A stretch of 64,000 bases of DNA from Anaerolineae bacterium (lineage in GTDB: Bacteria > Chloroflexota > Anaerolineae > Aggregatilineales > Phototrophicaceae), in NCBI GenBank assembly GCA_022821805.1, contig JAJECX010000013.1:1-64000 (forward strand). The letters run 5' to 3'. The position numbers were made by a program, and so were the translations under genes. The notes beneath the pieces were generated by a model. That model saw only the letters and a list, made by a program, of their open reading frames with translations, ran no database searches and was not told the DNA's origin. This document shows, piece by piece, positions 42,656 to 51,490 of the stretch (the stretch's first letter is position 1; each line of letters opens with the position of its first letter).

Positions 42656-43519
42656 ATGGTACGGGCTGGATTATCAAGTTTTTCGCTACATCTTCCGGAT
42701 GCCTTGGGCGACCCATGGTTTGAATTGGATGAAGGACACAAGAGCGTCTCCGGGTCATTTCGGGCGACGCCCACCCTTGACCTGCTGGATTTCCCAAGCG
42801 CGGTCGCTGCGCTGGGAATCAATTGCGTCGATCTTTGCATTCAGCATATCCCTAATATCGACGCTGGCTATCTGGAGGAATTGCGCTCGGCGTTCAAAGC
42901 GGCGGATGTGGAGTTGTATCAACTGCTGATCGATATTGGCGAGGTTGCCAGCGCCGATCCGAGCGAGCGCAGCGCTAGCATCGCGCTGACCAAGCGCTGG
43001 ATGGAAATCGCGGCTGAATTGGGATCGAGCGGTGTCCGCTATGTCCCGGGCGACATCAAGCCCAATAGCGAAAACATCAGCGCCTGCGGCGAAGCCTTCC
43101 GCGAACTCTATGACTATAGCCTGGAATGCGGCGTGGAGCCGGCTACCGAGAATTACAAAGTCTTCAACAATGAGGCCGATGACTTATTGCAGGTTCTGGA
43201 TCTTGCCGATCGTGACTACGGCGTGGTCGCTGATTTCGGCAATGCGAAGGGTCCTGAGAAATACGATACCTTGTCCAAGCTGATGCCGCGGGCGACCGCC
43301 ATCCACCACTGGGTGATGATCGACGACGAAGGCAGGATAAATATGGAAGACTCCAAGCGCTGTTTGCATATGGCGCGCGATAACGATTTTGATGGACCGG
43401 TGATGCTCTTGGGCGGGCATCCTTATCATCAATACAAAGAGACGCGCGTACTGGCGGCGGCGGTTGACGAACTGCGCGGCGAAGTGCGGGCGGTATTCGG
43501 CGACGATTTCGAGGGCTGA
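42656..43519 (+). CDS. Sugar phosphate isomerase/epimerase-like TIM-barrel protein
   Basis: A 287-residue protein of the xylose isomerase-like/AP endonuclease-2 superfamily. The barrel strands carry CVDLCIQHIPN, a metal-type Glu in ATENYKVF, VVADFGNAKG and HHWVMIDDEGRI, matching the usual Glu/Asp/His metal-site layout of sugar isomerases and 3-keto-sugar epimerases. The ATG at 42656 lies six bases after GAAGGAG. It precedes a flavin monooxygenase gene by 148 bp on the same strand. The substrate is unknown. Confidence 0.78.
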   Translation: MVRAGLSSFSLHLPDALGDPWFELDEGHKSVSGSFRATPTLDLLDFPSAVAALGINCVDLCIQHIPNIDAGYLEELRSAFKAADVELYQLLIDIGEVASADPSERSASIALTKRWMEIAAELGSSGVRYVPGDIKPNSENISACGEAFRELYDYSLECGVEPATENYKVFNNEADDLLQVLDLADRDYGVVADFGNAKGPEKYDTLSKLMPRATAIHHWVMIDDEGRINMEDSKRCLHMARDNDFDGPVMLLGGHPYHQYKETRVLAAAVDELRGEVRAVFGDDFEG

Positions 43520-43667
43520 GTAAAGCCGACGTGCCGAGTACAGGCGAGCGCTGAACCTACAAGTCGCGCGGGCAGCGCTTATCATATTTTTCCGCGAGCC
43601 AATCAAGGGGCGGACGGCGCGTCCTTGGAGGCGCGCTAGAGCATTGAGCCTATTGGGAAATACAGGT

Positions 43668-45266
43668 ATGAAAGCTGCCGACCGATTTGATGTCATTATC
43701 GTGGGCGCCGGCATATCCGGCTTATATATGCTGCATCGCGCGCGCCAACTGGGGCTGTCCGCGCGCGTGATCGAGATGGGCGGCGATCTCGGCGGCACCT
43801 GGTATTGGAATCGTTATCCCGGAGCGCGCTGCGATACGGACACGCTGGAGTATTCTTACAGCTTTGACGAAGATCTCCAGCAGGAGTGGGAGTGGCCCGA
43901 GCGATATCCGACCCAGCCAGAGATTCTTGCCTACCTCAATCACGTTGCCGATCGCTTTGACCTGCGGCGCGATATTAGCTTCAGCATCAAAGTCGAAGCG
44001 GCGACCTTTGAAGAGACGACCAACAGATGGCGTATTCGCAGCGATGATGGCGCAGAGCTTAGCGCCCGGTTTCTCGTTATGGCGACGGGCAGCATATCGG
44101 CGCCCAATATGCCGGCGATTGAGGGGATGGACAGCTTCAGCGGACCGATCTACCACACGGCTCGCTTCCCCCATGAGGGCGTCGACTTCAGCGGCAAACG
44201 AGTGGGCATTGTCGGCACTGGATCGTCGGCGGTGCAGGCGATCCCGGTTATTGCCGAGCAGGCAAAGCATTTGACGGTTTTTCAGCGTTCGGCGCAGTGG
44301 TCGACGCCGGCGCGCAATCGTCCGGTCGACCCCGCTGTCGTAGCCGAGATCAAAGCCGATTACGCCGGCTTCCGCGCCCGCAACCGATTGCAGCCTTCGG
44401 GTCAATTGTCGCATATCCCGGGCAACGACTTTTCCGCCTTGTCAGTAGACGAAGACGAGCGGCAGCGTATCTTCGAGGAGCGTTGGCAGCTTGGGGGTTT
44501 CTCCTTTTACGGCAGCTTCAACGACATCCAAATGAATCCCGAAAGCAATAAGGCGACGGCCGATTTTGTGCGGACGAAGATCCAGGAAATCGTAGAGGAT
44601 CCCCAGGTCGCCGAAATGTTAAGCCCCGATTATACGATTCATTGCAAGCGCCCGGTGCTCGACAGCGGTTATTTCGAGACTTTCAATCGGTCGAATGTGC
44701 TGCTGGTTGATATCGGCGCCGCCCCCATTCAAGCGATCACCCCAGAAGGCATACGAACTGGCGACAGCGACTACGATCTCGACATCATCATCTTCGCCAC
44801 CGGTTTCGACGCGATGACCGGCGCATTGCTCAAGATTGATATCCGCGGACGGGATGGACTGAGGCTGCGCGAGAAATGGGCGGCAGGACCGGTGAATTAC
44901 CTGGGCTTGCAAGTCTCCGGCTTCCCTAACCTCTTTACCATCACTGGTCCGGGCAGTCCGTCGGTGCTGACCAATATGATGGTGGCGATTGAGCAGCACG
45001 TCGAGTGGGTGAGCGATTGCATCGGCTACATGGCGGAGCGAAATCATACTTGTATTGAGGCGACTGAAGCGGCGCAGCAAGCCTGGGTCGCGCATGTGAA
45101 TGAGGTGGCGGGCAAAACGCTGCAGGTGACCTGCAATTCCTGGTATTTGGGCGCCAATATTCCGGGCAAGCCACGGGTCTTCATGCCCTTGCCCGGCTTC
45201 CCGCAGTATGTCGAAAAGTGCGACGAGGTGGCAGCCAAGGGCTATGAGGGTTTTGCGCTGTCATAA
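43668..45266 (+). CDS. Flavin-containing monooxygenase, Baeyer-Villiger type
   Basis: A 532-residue FAD/NADPH enzyme. GAGISG (13-18) binds FAD, and GTGSSAVQ (183-190) is the NADPH Rossmann motif. The Baeyer-Villiger fingerprint FxGxxxHxxx(W/F)P is present as FSGPIYHTARFP (157-168), with Phe in place of the more common Trp. NRYPGARCDTD and FATGFDAMTGAL are also typical of cyclohexanone/phenylacetone monooxygenases. These insert oxygen into ketones to give esters or lactones. The next gene, 18 bp downstream, encodes an esterase/beta-lactamase-fold hydrolase and the following one an SDR. This yields a coherent alcohol-ketone-ester-hydrolysis set. ATG 43668 is preferred to TTG 43644. Confidence 0.88.
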   Translation: MKAADRFDVIIVGAGISGLYMLHRARQLGLSARVIEMGGDLGGTWYWNRYPGARCDTDTLEYSYSFDEDLQQEWEWPERYPTQPEILAYLNHVADRFDLRRDISFSIKVEAATFEETTNRWRIRSDDGAELSARFLVMATGSISAPNMPAIEGMDSFSGPIYHTARFPHEGVDFSGKRVGIVGTGSSAVQAIPVIAEQAKHLTVFQRSAQWSTPARNRPVDPAVVAEIKADYAGFRARNRLQPSGQLSHIPGNDFSALSVDEDERQRIFEERWQLGGFSFYGSFNDIQMNPESNKATADFVRTKIQEIVEDPQVAEMLSPDYTIHCKRPVLDSGYFETFNRSNVLLVDIGAAPIQAITPEGIRTGDSDYDLDIIIFATGFDAMTGALLKIDIRGRDGLRLREKWAAGPVNYLGLQVSGFPNLFTITGPGSPSVLTNMMVAIEQHVEWVSDCIGYMAERNHTCIEATEAAQQAWVAHVNEVAGKTLQVTCNSWYLGANIPGKPRVFMPLPGFPQYVEKCDEVAAKGYEGFALS

Positions 45267-45284
45267 AGGCGGAGGCGTTTTCCC

Positions 45285-46574
45285 ATGATCGAATTGTCGC
45301 GCCCGGAATCTGTAGGACTTTCGGCGGACCGATTGGGGAGAATTGCCGCGCGCTTCGACTCCTACGTCGATAAAGGCAAAATACCGGGTTACCTCGTCCT
45401 CATCGCCCGACGCGGGAAAGCGGCTTATCTGCATCGCTATGGCTTGCGCGATGTGGAAGCCGGCTTGCCGGTCGAAGACGATACCATCTTTCGCATTTAT
45501 TCGATGACCAAGCCAATTACCTCGGTCGCCGTGCTGACGCTGTACGAGCGGAGCCTGCTCCACCTGGATGATCCGGCATCGGAGTATTTTCCAGGTTTCA
45601 AGGAACTACGGGTCTTTGCGTCCGGCGATGAGAAAAGTTGGCAGACCATCCCGGCTGAGCGCGAGATGTCCATCCGCGATCTGTTGACTCATACATCGGG
45701 CTTGACCTATGGGCACATGCACGCCCATCCCGTTGACGCCATGTATCGTCAGCGCAGGTTCTTTGAAGACGCGGAGATGACGCTGGAAGATTTCGCCGCG
45801 GGGCTGAGCGAGCTGCCCCTGCTCTTTTCGCCGGGGACGCGCTGGAGCTACAGCGTCGCCACCGATGTATTGGGATGCATAATTGAGGTCATTTCGGGAA
45901 AAAGGCTTGATCAATACTTCGCCGACGAGATCCTGACGCCGCTGGGCATGGTGGACACCGCCTTTACGATAGCGCGGGATAAAGTCGAACGCTTCGCCGC
46001 CAATTACGAACGCGATGGCGATGGCTTCCGACTCATCGACCAGCCGAGCGAAAGCAGCTACTTACGGCAGCCTAAGCTGCCATCGGGCGGCGGCGGGCTG
46101 ATCTCGACCGCGAGCGATTATCTGCGCTTCGCGCAGATGCTGCTCAACAAAGGGGAATTCAAGGGCGCGCGCATCTTGGGGCGCCGGACGGTCGAGCTCA
46201 TGACCAGCAATCATCTGCCGGGCGGTTGTGATCTCGCGAATATGGGTTACTCGCTTTACAGCGAAACGCGGTCTGAAGGCGTTGGCATGGGCTTGGGCGC
46301 GCGGCATAATTTGCGCCGAGGCGGCGCCCGGACGGAGACGCGTCATGAGGGCGTCGGTTTTGGATTGGGCGGCTCGGTTTTGCTGGACCCGGCGGCGGCG
46401 GAGATTCTGGCGTCGCCGGGAGAATTCGCCTGGGGCGGCGCGGCCAGCACCATCTTTTGGACCGACCCGCGCGAGGAAATGACCGCCATCTTTCTGACGC
46501 AGCTAATGCCGTCTTCTTCCTACCCTATCCGGCGCGAGCTGCGCGTATTGGCAAATCAGGCGATAGTCGAGTGA
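45285..46574 (+). CDS. Class C beta-lactamase-fold serine hydrolase/esterase
   Basis: A 429-residue protein with the EstB/class C active site: SMTK (S73, K76) and a Tyr motif WSYSVATD (Y189). HTSGLTYG lies in the usual helix, and a C-terminal GGAASTIFWTDP resembles the third box. No signal peptide is visible, and EstB-like members are cytoplasmic esterases. Residues about 325-370 contain an internal duplication: ETRSEGVGMGLG followed by ETRHEGVGFGLG, where relatives have one copy. Position directly after a Baeyer-Villiger monooxygenase suggests it hydrolyses the ester or lactone produced. It overlaps the following SDR start by 4 bp. Confidence 0.85.
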   Translation: MIELSRPESVGLSADRLGRIAARFDSYVDKGKIPGYLVLIARRGKAAYLHRYGLRDVEAGLPVEDDTIFRIYSMTKPITSVAVLTLYERSLLHLDDPASEYFPGFKELRVFASGDEKSWQTIPAEREMSIRDLLTHTSGLTYGHMHAHPVDAMYRQRRFFEDAEMTLEDFAAGLSELPLLFSPGTRWSYSVATDVLGCIIEVISGKRLDQYFADEILTPLGMVDTAFTIARDKVERFAANYERDGDGFRLIDQPSESSYLRQPKLPSGGGGLISTASDYLRFAQMLLNKGEFKGARILGRRTVELMTSNHLPGGCDLANMGYSLYSETRSEGVGMGLGARHNLRRGGARTETRHEGVGFGLGGSVLLDPAAAEILASPGEFAWGGAASTIFWTDPREEMTAIFLTQLMPSSSYPIRRELRVLANQAIVE

Positions 46575-47332
46575 GTTTCGAGCAGCGGTTTCAAGGTCGA
46601 GTCGCCATTGTAACTGGTGGCGCCAGCGGCATCGGTTTGGGCATCGCCACGCGCATTGCGCGCGAAAGCGGCAGCGTTGCGCTGGCCGATATCAACGAGG
46701 CGGCGCTGGCGCAAGCCAGGAAGGACATGGGAGAATTGCCGGGTCCGGTCGAGACAATTTGCTTTGACATTACCAGAGAAGACGAAGTCGAGAGCCTGGT
46801 TGGGTCGGTCATAGAACAGTTTGGGCAGCTGGATGTGGTTGTCAATTGCGCCGGAATCGTCGGTAAGACAGCCACAAATATTCTTGATTACGATCTGACG
46901 TCCTTCCGCGAAGCGCTAGACGTCAATTTGGTCGGCTCGTTTCTGATCACGAAACATGCGATAAAAGCGATGCTGCCAGCTGGCTATGGCCGGATATTGC
47001 TGCTCGCCTCCATTGCCGGCAAAGAAGGCAATCCCGGCATGGCGGGTTACTCGGTCTCCAAAGCGGGCGTAATCGGTCTTGTGAAGGCGATCGGCAAGGA
47101 ATATGCGCATACCGAGATCACGATCAACGGGCTGGCGCCAGCTTTGATCGGCACGCCATTGCTTTTGGATGCGGAAGAAGAATCCATCAACTATATGACC
47201 AGCAAGATCCCGATGGGGCGGCTGGGCACGGTGGCGGAGGCGGCCGCCATCGCCTGTTGGATCGTGTCTGACGAAGCCTCGTTCAACACCGGCGCCGTTT
47301 TTGATCTTTCCGGCGGCCGCGCGACCTATTAG
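46571..47332 (+). CDS. SDR family oxidoreductase (classical)
   Basis: A 253-residue classical SDR starting at GTG 46571 in a GTGA overlap with the esterase stop. TGGASGIG, a NCAG variant of NNAG, SIAGKEG with the catalytic Ser and YSVSK (Tyr/Lys) are visible, ending TGAVFDLSGG. Coupled translation with the esterase and monooxygenase suggests it provides the ketone substrate by oxidising an alcohol, or reduces a product. Longer in-frame starts lie within the esterase gene and are unlikely. Its stop overlaps the end of the convergent gene at 47329. Confidence 0.87.
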   Translation: MSFEQRFQGRVAIVTGGASGIGLGIATRIARESGSVALADINEAALAQARKDMGELPGPVETICFDITREDEVESLVGSVIEQFGQLDVVVNCAGIVGKTATNILDYDLTSFREALDVNLVGSFLITKHAIKAMLPAGYGRILLLASIAGKEGNPGMAGYSVSKAGVIGLVKAIGKEYAHTEITINGLAPALIGTPLLLDAEEESINYMTSKIPMGRLGTVAEAAAIACWIVSDEASFNTGAVFDLSGGRATY

Positions 47333-48375
47333 CCACGCAAATCCACCGATTCGCCAGTGGCCACGGATTCGTTAACCGCCATTGCCAGCGCCAGCGCCTT
47401 CATGCCGGCGTCGGCATTGCTGGCCGGTTGATTGCCCGAACGGACGCTGCTGATGAATTCTTCCAAGGCATACTGCACGATTAGGGTGCGCAGCGGCGGA
47501 TTGGGCCAGTGGCTGCGCGTCGGCTCGCTGTCGTCTACCCTTCCCCAGGTCAAGGTGTCAAACATGTGGTCGATGCCGGTTACGAGAGCCTGCCCCTTTT
47601 CGGCGTAGACATCGAGCCAGGTGGGTGTGCGCAGCGCGTTGGCGCCCAAAGAGCCGCCGGTGACCGCGGCGACCGCGCCGCTTGCGAAGCGAACGCTCGC
47701 GACAATGCCATCGGGCAAGGCGGTGGCCGCGCCGTGATAGCTGGCGCCATAAGCGTGCAGTGAAACTGGATCGCCCAGCAGGTAACAGATGGTGTCGAAT
47801 ACATGGCAGGTGTTTTCATTGATGGCGCCGTTGCCGTTGTTTGGATCCCACATCCAGTGACCGGGCGTCTTCGCCGGCATTTCTCCCATGACGATCTCCG
47901 CATTGACAACGAAGGGTCGCCCGATAGGTCCGTCATTGAGCAGCGCCTTGAGTGCGATGATCGGCGGAAAATAGCGCAGCGGGAATTCCACCATGTGCAG
48001 GAGGTTTGACTTTTTGATGACATCGGCGATGGCGGCGCCATGCGTCAGGTTGGCGCCCCAGGGTTTTTCCAGCAATACGGGCAGCCCGCGTTCGGCCGCC
48101 GCTTCCACTAGGGGGAGACGCCATTTCGGCGAAACGCAGAGATCGACCGCGTCAATGTCAGCATGCTTGATCATCTCGATGCCGTCGGTATAGGCGTCGG
48201 CGCTCAAGCTGCTCGCCCATTCATCCAAGGTGATATTGGGTCCGGGCAATTTGCCCTGGACATTGTCCGCTACGGCGACGATCGATGCGCCGTCAATCTC
48301 GGCGATGGCGTCGGCGTGCCACAATCCCAGGCGCATCCCGACGACGCCCAGCCGAATTTCGGTGTTGTTTGTCAT
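47329..48375 (-). CDS. Gfo/Idh/MocA-family oxidoreductase
   Basis: A 348-residue NAD(P)-dependent sugar oxidoreductase. The N-terminal Rossmann segment has LGVVGMRLGLWHADAI, and EKPWG (103-107) supplies the conserved Lys. The C-terminal alpha/beta domain begins near MVEFPLRYFPP and includes CHVFDTICYLLGDP. The family oxidises or reduces sugars and cyclitols, often via 3-keto intermediates that partner with isomerases such as the gene at 48478. It is the last gene of the minus-strand importer operon and overlaps the convergent SDR by 4 bp. Confidence 0.87.
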   Translation of the reverse strand: MTNNTEIRLGVVGMRLGLWHADAIAEIDGASIVAVADNVQGKLPGPNITLDEWASSLSADAYTDGIEMIKHADIDAVDLCVSPKWRLPLVEAAAERGLPVLLEKPWGANLTHGAAIADVIKKSNLLHMVEFPLRYFPPIIALKALLNDGPIGRPFVVNAEIVMGEMPAKTPGHWMWDPNNGNGAINENTCHVFDTICYLLGDPVSLHAYGASYHGAATALPDGIVASVRFASGAVAAVTGGSLGANALRTPTWLDVYAEKGQALVTGIDHMFDTLTWGRVDDSEPTRSHWPNPPLRTLIVQYALEEFISSVRSGNQPASNADAGMKALALAMAVNESVATGESVDLRG

Positions 48376-48477
48376 TTAGGATTTCCTTTTCCGTGTCAGT
48401 GAGTCGAGCTGCGTTTGCATAGACAAAATTTGATGGTCACGCGAGGTGTCGATTGCCGATCGCGGGCGGCTTGCGCG

Positions 48478-49302
48478 TTAGACAATCGCCACGCCCGCTT
48501 TCGCCGCCGATTCGCGAATGTAAGCCATGGCAGCGGGCAATTTGTCGATTGGCGTGTGCTCAACAACCATGTAGGTGTCGGGTCGCAAATGCTCATCAAC
48601 CAGCGCGATGATGTCAGCGTAATTCAGACAGCCTTCGCCAGCCGGGCATTCATCCATATGCAGGTGCAGAGCGTCATGCATCACCACATCCTTGGCGTGG
48701 CAGGTCTCAATCATATCGCCAAGCATTTCCAGCCCCTGGCGAATGTACTCTGAGCTATTCCAATAGTCTTGATAGCGGATCATATTGGCCGCATCCAGAT
48801 TGAGCTTGAGCGCTGGCGAATCGACTTGTTCAACCAGCTTGCGGCAGGCGTCCCAATCACAGAGCACGGTGGCGAAATGGATTTCCAGCGTCAAGAGCAG
48901 GCCCGCCGCTTCCGCTTCGCGCGCCAGCGGTTTTACCGAAGCAGCCGCCTCCACGACGGCGGCGTCGGTGAAGTTTTCCGGGTGGCCGCAGAAACTGTGG
49001 TTGGGATTTTTGGTGCCGCCGCCCAGAATCACGCGGCCCGCGTCCAGACTTGCCGCCGCCGCGATTGCCTCGCGCAGGATTGCTTCGGTTTCGAGCGTCG
49101 GGCGTAGAAAATTGTGTATCCAGGCGCCGACCTGGACGACTTCCAAGCCGTTATCAGTTAACTGTCGCCGCCAGTCAGCGATGGGCTGTTTGCGCGCCTC
49201 GCTGATGTCCATCAATATGCCGGAGACACCGTGCGCCTGCGCCTGATTAATCAGCCCTTGCGAATCGAGTCCTAATCCGCCGAGCCCGAGACCCAATCTC
49301 AT
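48478..49302 (-). CDS. Sugar phosphate isomerase/epimerase-like TIM-barrel protein
   Basis: A 274-residue xylose isomerase-like protein: metal-type Glu in LLTLEIHFAT, LKLNLDAANM, ETCHAKDVVMH and VEHTPID follow the barrel order of this superfamily. It starts 4 bp after the fused permease stop and about 100 bp precede the oxidoreductase, so the three genes form one operon. Isomerase plus Gfo/Idh/MocA oxidoreductase next to an importer is a common layout for inositol, 3-keto-sugar or rare-sugar catabolism. The actual sugar is unknown. Confidence 0.82.
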   Translation of the reverse strand: MRLGLGLGGLGLDSQGLINQAQAHGVSGILMDISEARKQPIADWRRQLTDNGLEVVQVGAWIHNFLRPTLETEAILREAIAAAASLDAGRVILGGGTKNPNHSFCGHPENFTDAAVVEAAASVKPLAREAEAAGLLLTLEIHFATVLCDWDACRKLVEQVDSPALKLNLDAANMIRYQDYWNSSEYIRQGLEMLGDMIETCHAKDVVMHDALHLHMDECPAGEGCLNYADIIALVDEHLRPDTYMVVEHTPIDKLPAAMAYIRESAAKAGVAIV

Positions 49303-49306
49303 AAGT

Positions 49307-51307
49307 TTAGCCTTTCAGCGCGCCGCCTGTTAAGCCGGTCGCGATATATTTTTGCACAAAGAAGGTGAAGACAATGATAGGCAAAAGGATCAAGCCGGCA
49401 GCGGCGAATAACCTGCCGAATAGAATTGCGTAGTCGGTGACGTAGGTCAAGATCTCGACGGTCACCGTTTTGATTTGGTTGTTGCCCAAAATGATGGCGA
49501 AGAAGAATTCGTTCCAGGCGCCGATGAAATTGAAGACGGCGGTCGCCGCCAATCCCGGCGCAGCCAGTGGCAGGGTCACGCGGAAGAATGCGCCCAGGCG
49601 CGAGCTGCCGTCGACCATGGCCGCCTCTTCCAAATCCGCGGGGATATCAAGCAGGTAGCCGCGCATCATCCAGATCGAGAAAGGGAGGCCGAAGGACAAA
49701 TAAGCAAGCGCCAGGCCATGGTAGGTGCCGAGCAGCCCTAACTGCCGCCAGATGAGGAAGATGGGAAGAATGAGCATGATGGGCGGCACCATGCGCGTGA
49801 AAAGCATACTGACAAGGATAAACTCTTTCCCGCGAAAGCGTAATCGAACGAGGGCATAGGCAGCCAGCATGCCGGCGCTGATATTGATTAGCGTTGTGCT
49901 GCCGCTGATCAGGACGCTGTTGATGATGTATTCGCGGAAGCGGCTCAGCGGGGGTTTGACGCCTTCCATCGCCAGCTCGGATTCGGTTCCGTATTTCATG
50001 CCCAGGACGACTTCATAATTGTGCAGCGTAGGCGTGAATATCCACTTTGGCGGGATTTTGAAGACATCGGGCGGTTCTTTAACCGAACTGATGTAGATCC
50101 AGACTACCGGCAAAAGCGCGAACACAATCCAGCCGCCGACAATGGCTGATGCGATCAGGACACCCAGCCGCCGCCGTTCTCGACGCCCGACAGCGGCGGC
50201 GGCTTGACCGCGCCTCATGGCGACGGCCGCCCGTGAGACGATGGCGCCCAATTGATCAGCCAGCAGGTCGACGAGTGCAACAGCGATTCGCAGCGGAAGG
50301 TTAATAACAAATGCGACGCCGGTTCGCACTATCCGAATTGGCGAACGCTGCAGGATTGAGCGCGCTCCCGTTGAGGCCACTAATTCCTGGTCGCCGCGCT
50401 CCAATTGCGTGAAGAGGAAGACGACGATCGCCAGGGTGATGAAAAACAGCACATAGGCGATGGCGGCGCTGATGCCAATCTGGCCCGCCTCAAACATGCG
50501 CGCGTAGATGTGATAGGTCAGCGTCTCGGTCGCGCGGGCGGGACCGCCTTTGGTGAGCGTGAAGACGACATCAAACTCGCGTAGGAGTTGATAGGAGCGG
50601 AAAATCACGACGACCATAATCACTGGTCGCAGCATGGGAATGGTCAGGTAGCGCAGGGTTTGCCAGGACGACGCGCCATCGATCTGCGCCGATTCAAAGG
50701 GTTCGCGCGGCATGGCCGCCAGCCCGGCCGACAGGACGAGCATGATAAAGGGCACGCCGCCCCAAACGCTGATGGCGATCAGGGCGGGCAAAGCCAGGTT
50801 GGGATCGTAGACCCAGTCGATCGGCTGGAAGCCGAGAAGGCGGACGAAATAATTGATGATGCCGAAGTCGTAGTTAAGCATGGTGCGCCAGATCACGCCG
50901 ACGACCACCGGCGTCAGCATTAGCGGGATCACGATGAGCGTGCGCAGGATGCCGCGGATGACACCGATGTAGTCGATCAGAAGCGCCAGGGCAAAGCCGA
51001 CGAGGAATTGAAGCAGCATGGCGCCGGCGGCGTAGGTCAGCGTGATGCGAATGCTGTGCCAGACGCGACCATCGTTGAGAATGCGGATGTAGTTGCGAAA
51101 GCCGACGAAATCGACATTGGGGCGCATCAGGTGGGCGTTGGTTACGCTTAGGGCGAAGCTGTATACAAGCGGATAGACGAAGACAAATGCCATGATCAAG
51201 AGGGGGACGCCCAGGCAAATATACAGGGGCAGCAAGTCCTTCCTGATCGGGCGGAAGCGCGGTCGCGCGCTATGTTCATGTTGCTTCGCGGGTTGGATTG
51301 TGGTCAT
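49307..51307 (-). CDS. Fused MalF-MalG double permease of an ABC sugar importer
   Basis: A single uninterrupted 666-residue frame contains both membrane subunits normally encoded separately. Residues 25-300 are a MalF-like permease with coupling loop FESAQIDGASSWQTLRYLTI (204-223). Residues 382-666 are a MalG-like permease with loop LEEAAMVDGSSRLGAFFRVT and end TGLTGGALKG. The linker (about 301-381) is basic with an extra hydrophobic stretch (VAFVINLPLRIAVALVDLLA). It follows the Tat-type binding protein (51491) across a hairpin repeat and precedes the isomerase by 4 bp. Natural MalF-MalG fusions are uncommon. No ATPase gene is present. Confidence 0.87.
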   Translation of the reverse strand: MTTIQPAKQHEHSARPRFRPIRKDLLPLYICLGVPLLIMAFVFVYPLVYSFALSVTNAHLMRPNVDFVGFRNYIRILNDGRVWHSIRITLTYAAGAMLLQFLVGFALALLIDYIGVIRGILRTLIVIPLMLTPVVVGVIWRTMLNYDFGIINYFVRLLGFQPIDWVYDPNLALPALIAISVWGGVPFIMLVLSAGLAAMPREPFESAQIDGASSWQTLRYLTIPMLRPVIMVVVIFRSYQLLREFDVVFTLTKGGPARATETLTYHIYARMFEAGQIGISAAIAYVLFFITLAIVVFLFTQLERGDQELVASTGARSILQRSPIRIVRTGVAFVINLPLRIAVALVDLLADQLGAIVSRAAVAMRRGQAAAAVGRRERRRLGVLIASAIVGGWIVFALLPVVWIYISSVKEPPDVFKIPPKWIFTPTLHNYEVVLGMKYGTESELAMEGVKPPLSRFREYIINSVLISGSTTLINISAGMLAAYALVRLRFRGKEFILVSMLFTRMVPPIMLILPIFLIWRQLGLLGTYHGLALAYLSFGLPFSIWMMRGYLLDIPADLEEAAMVDGSSRLGAFFRVTLPLAAPGLAATAVFNFIGAWNEFFFAIILGNNQIKTVTVEILTYVTDYAILFGRLFAAAGLILLPIIVFTFFVQKYIATGLTGGALKG

Positions 51308-51357
51308 GCTGGTTGCAGGCGAGATACCGGGTCGCCCCTATTTTCGTTGCGAGCGGC

Positions 51358-51430
51358 AAACCCCATCCCCCGGTCCCTTCCCCAGCAAGCTAAGGAAGGG
51401 GAGCTAAACCCGGCGGGACGCAAAGTATTT
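51358..51430 (-). repeat. 73-nt hairpin repeat after binding-protein gene, copy 2
   Basis: Read on the minus strand, this copy matches the repeat at 9541-9613 from AAATACTTTGCGTCCC through the hairpin (CCCTTCC/GGAAGGG around TTAGCTTGCTGG) to ACCGGGGGATGGGGTTT. It lies between the binding-protein stop (51491) and the fused permease start (51307), in the same sense orientation to transcription as copy 1. Loop bases differ while one arm pair is kept. Confidence 0.75.
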
Positions 51431-51490
51431 TGCGTGGGCGGCGGCATAGTCGCGCTGGTGTCTGCAGATTGCTAAATGGGCGGGCGATGG

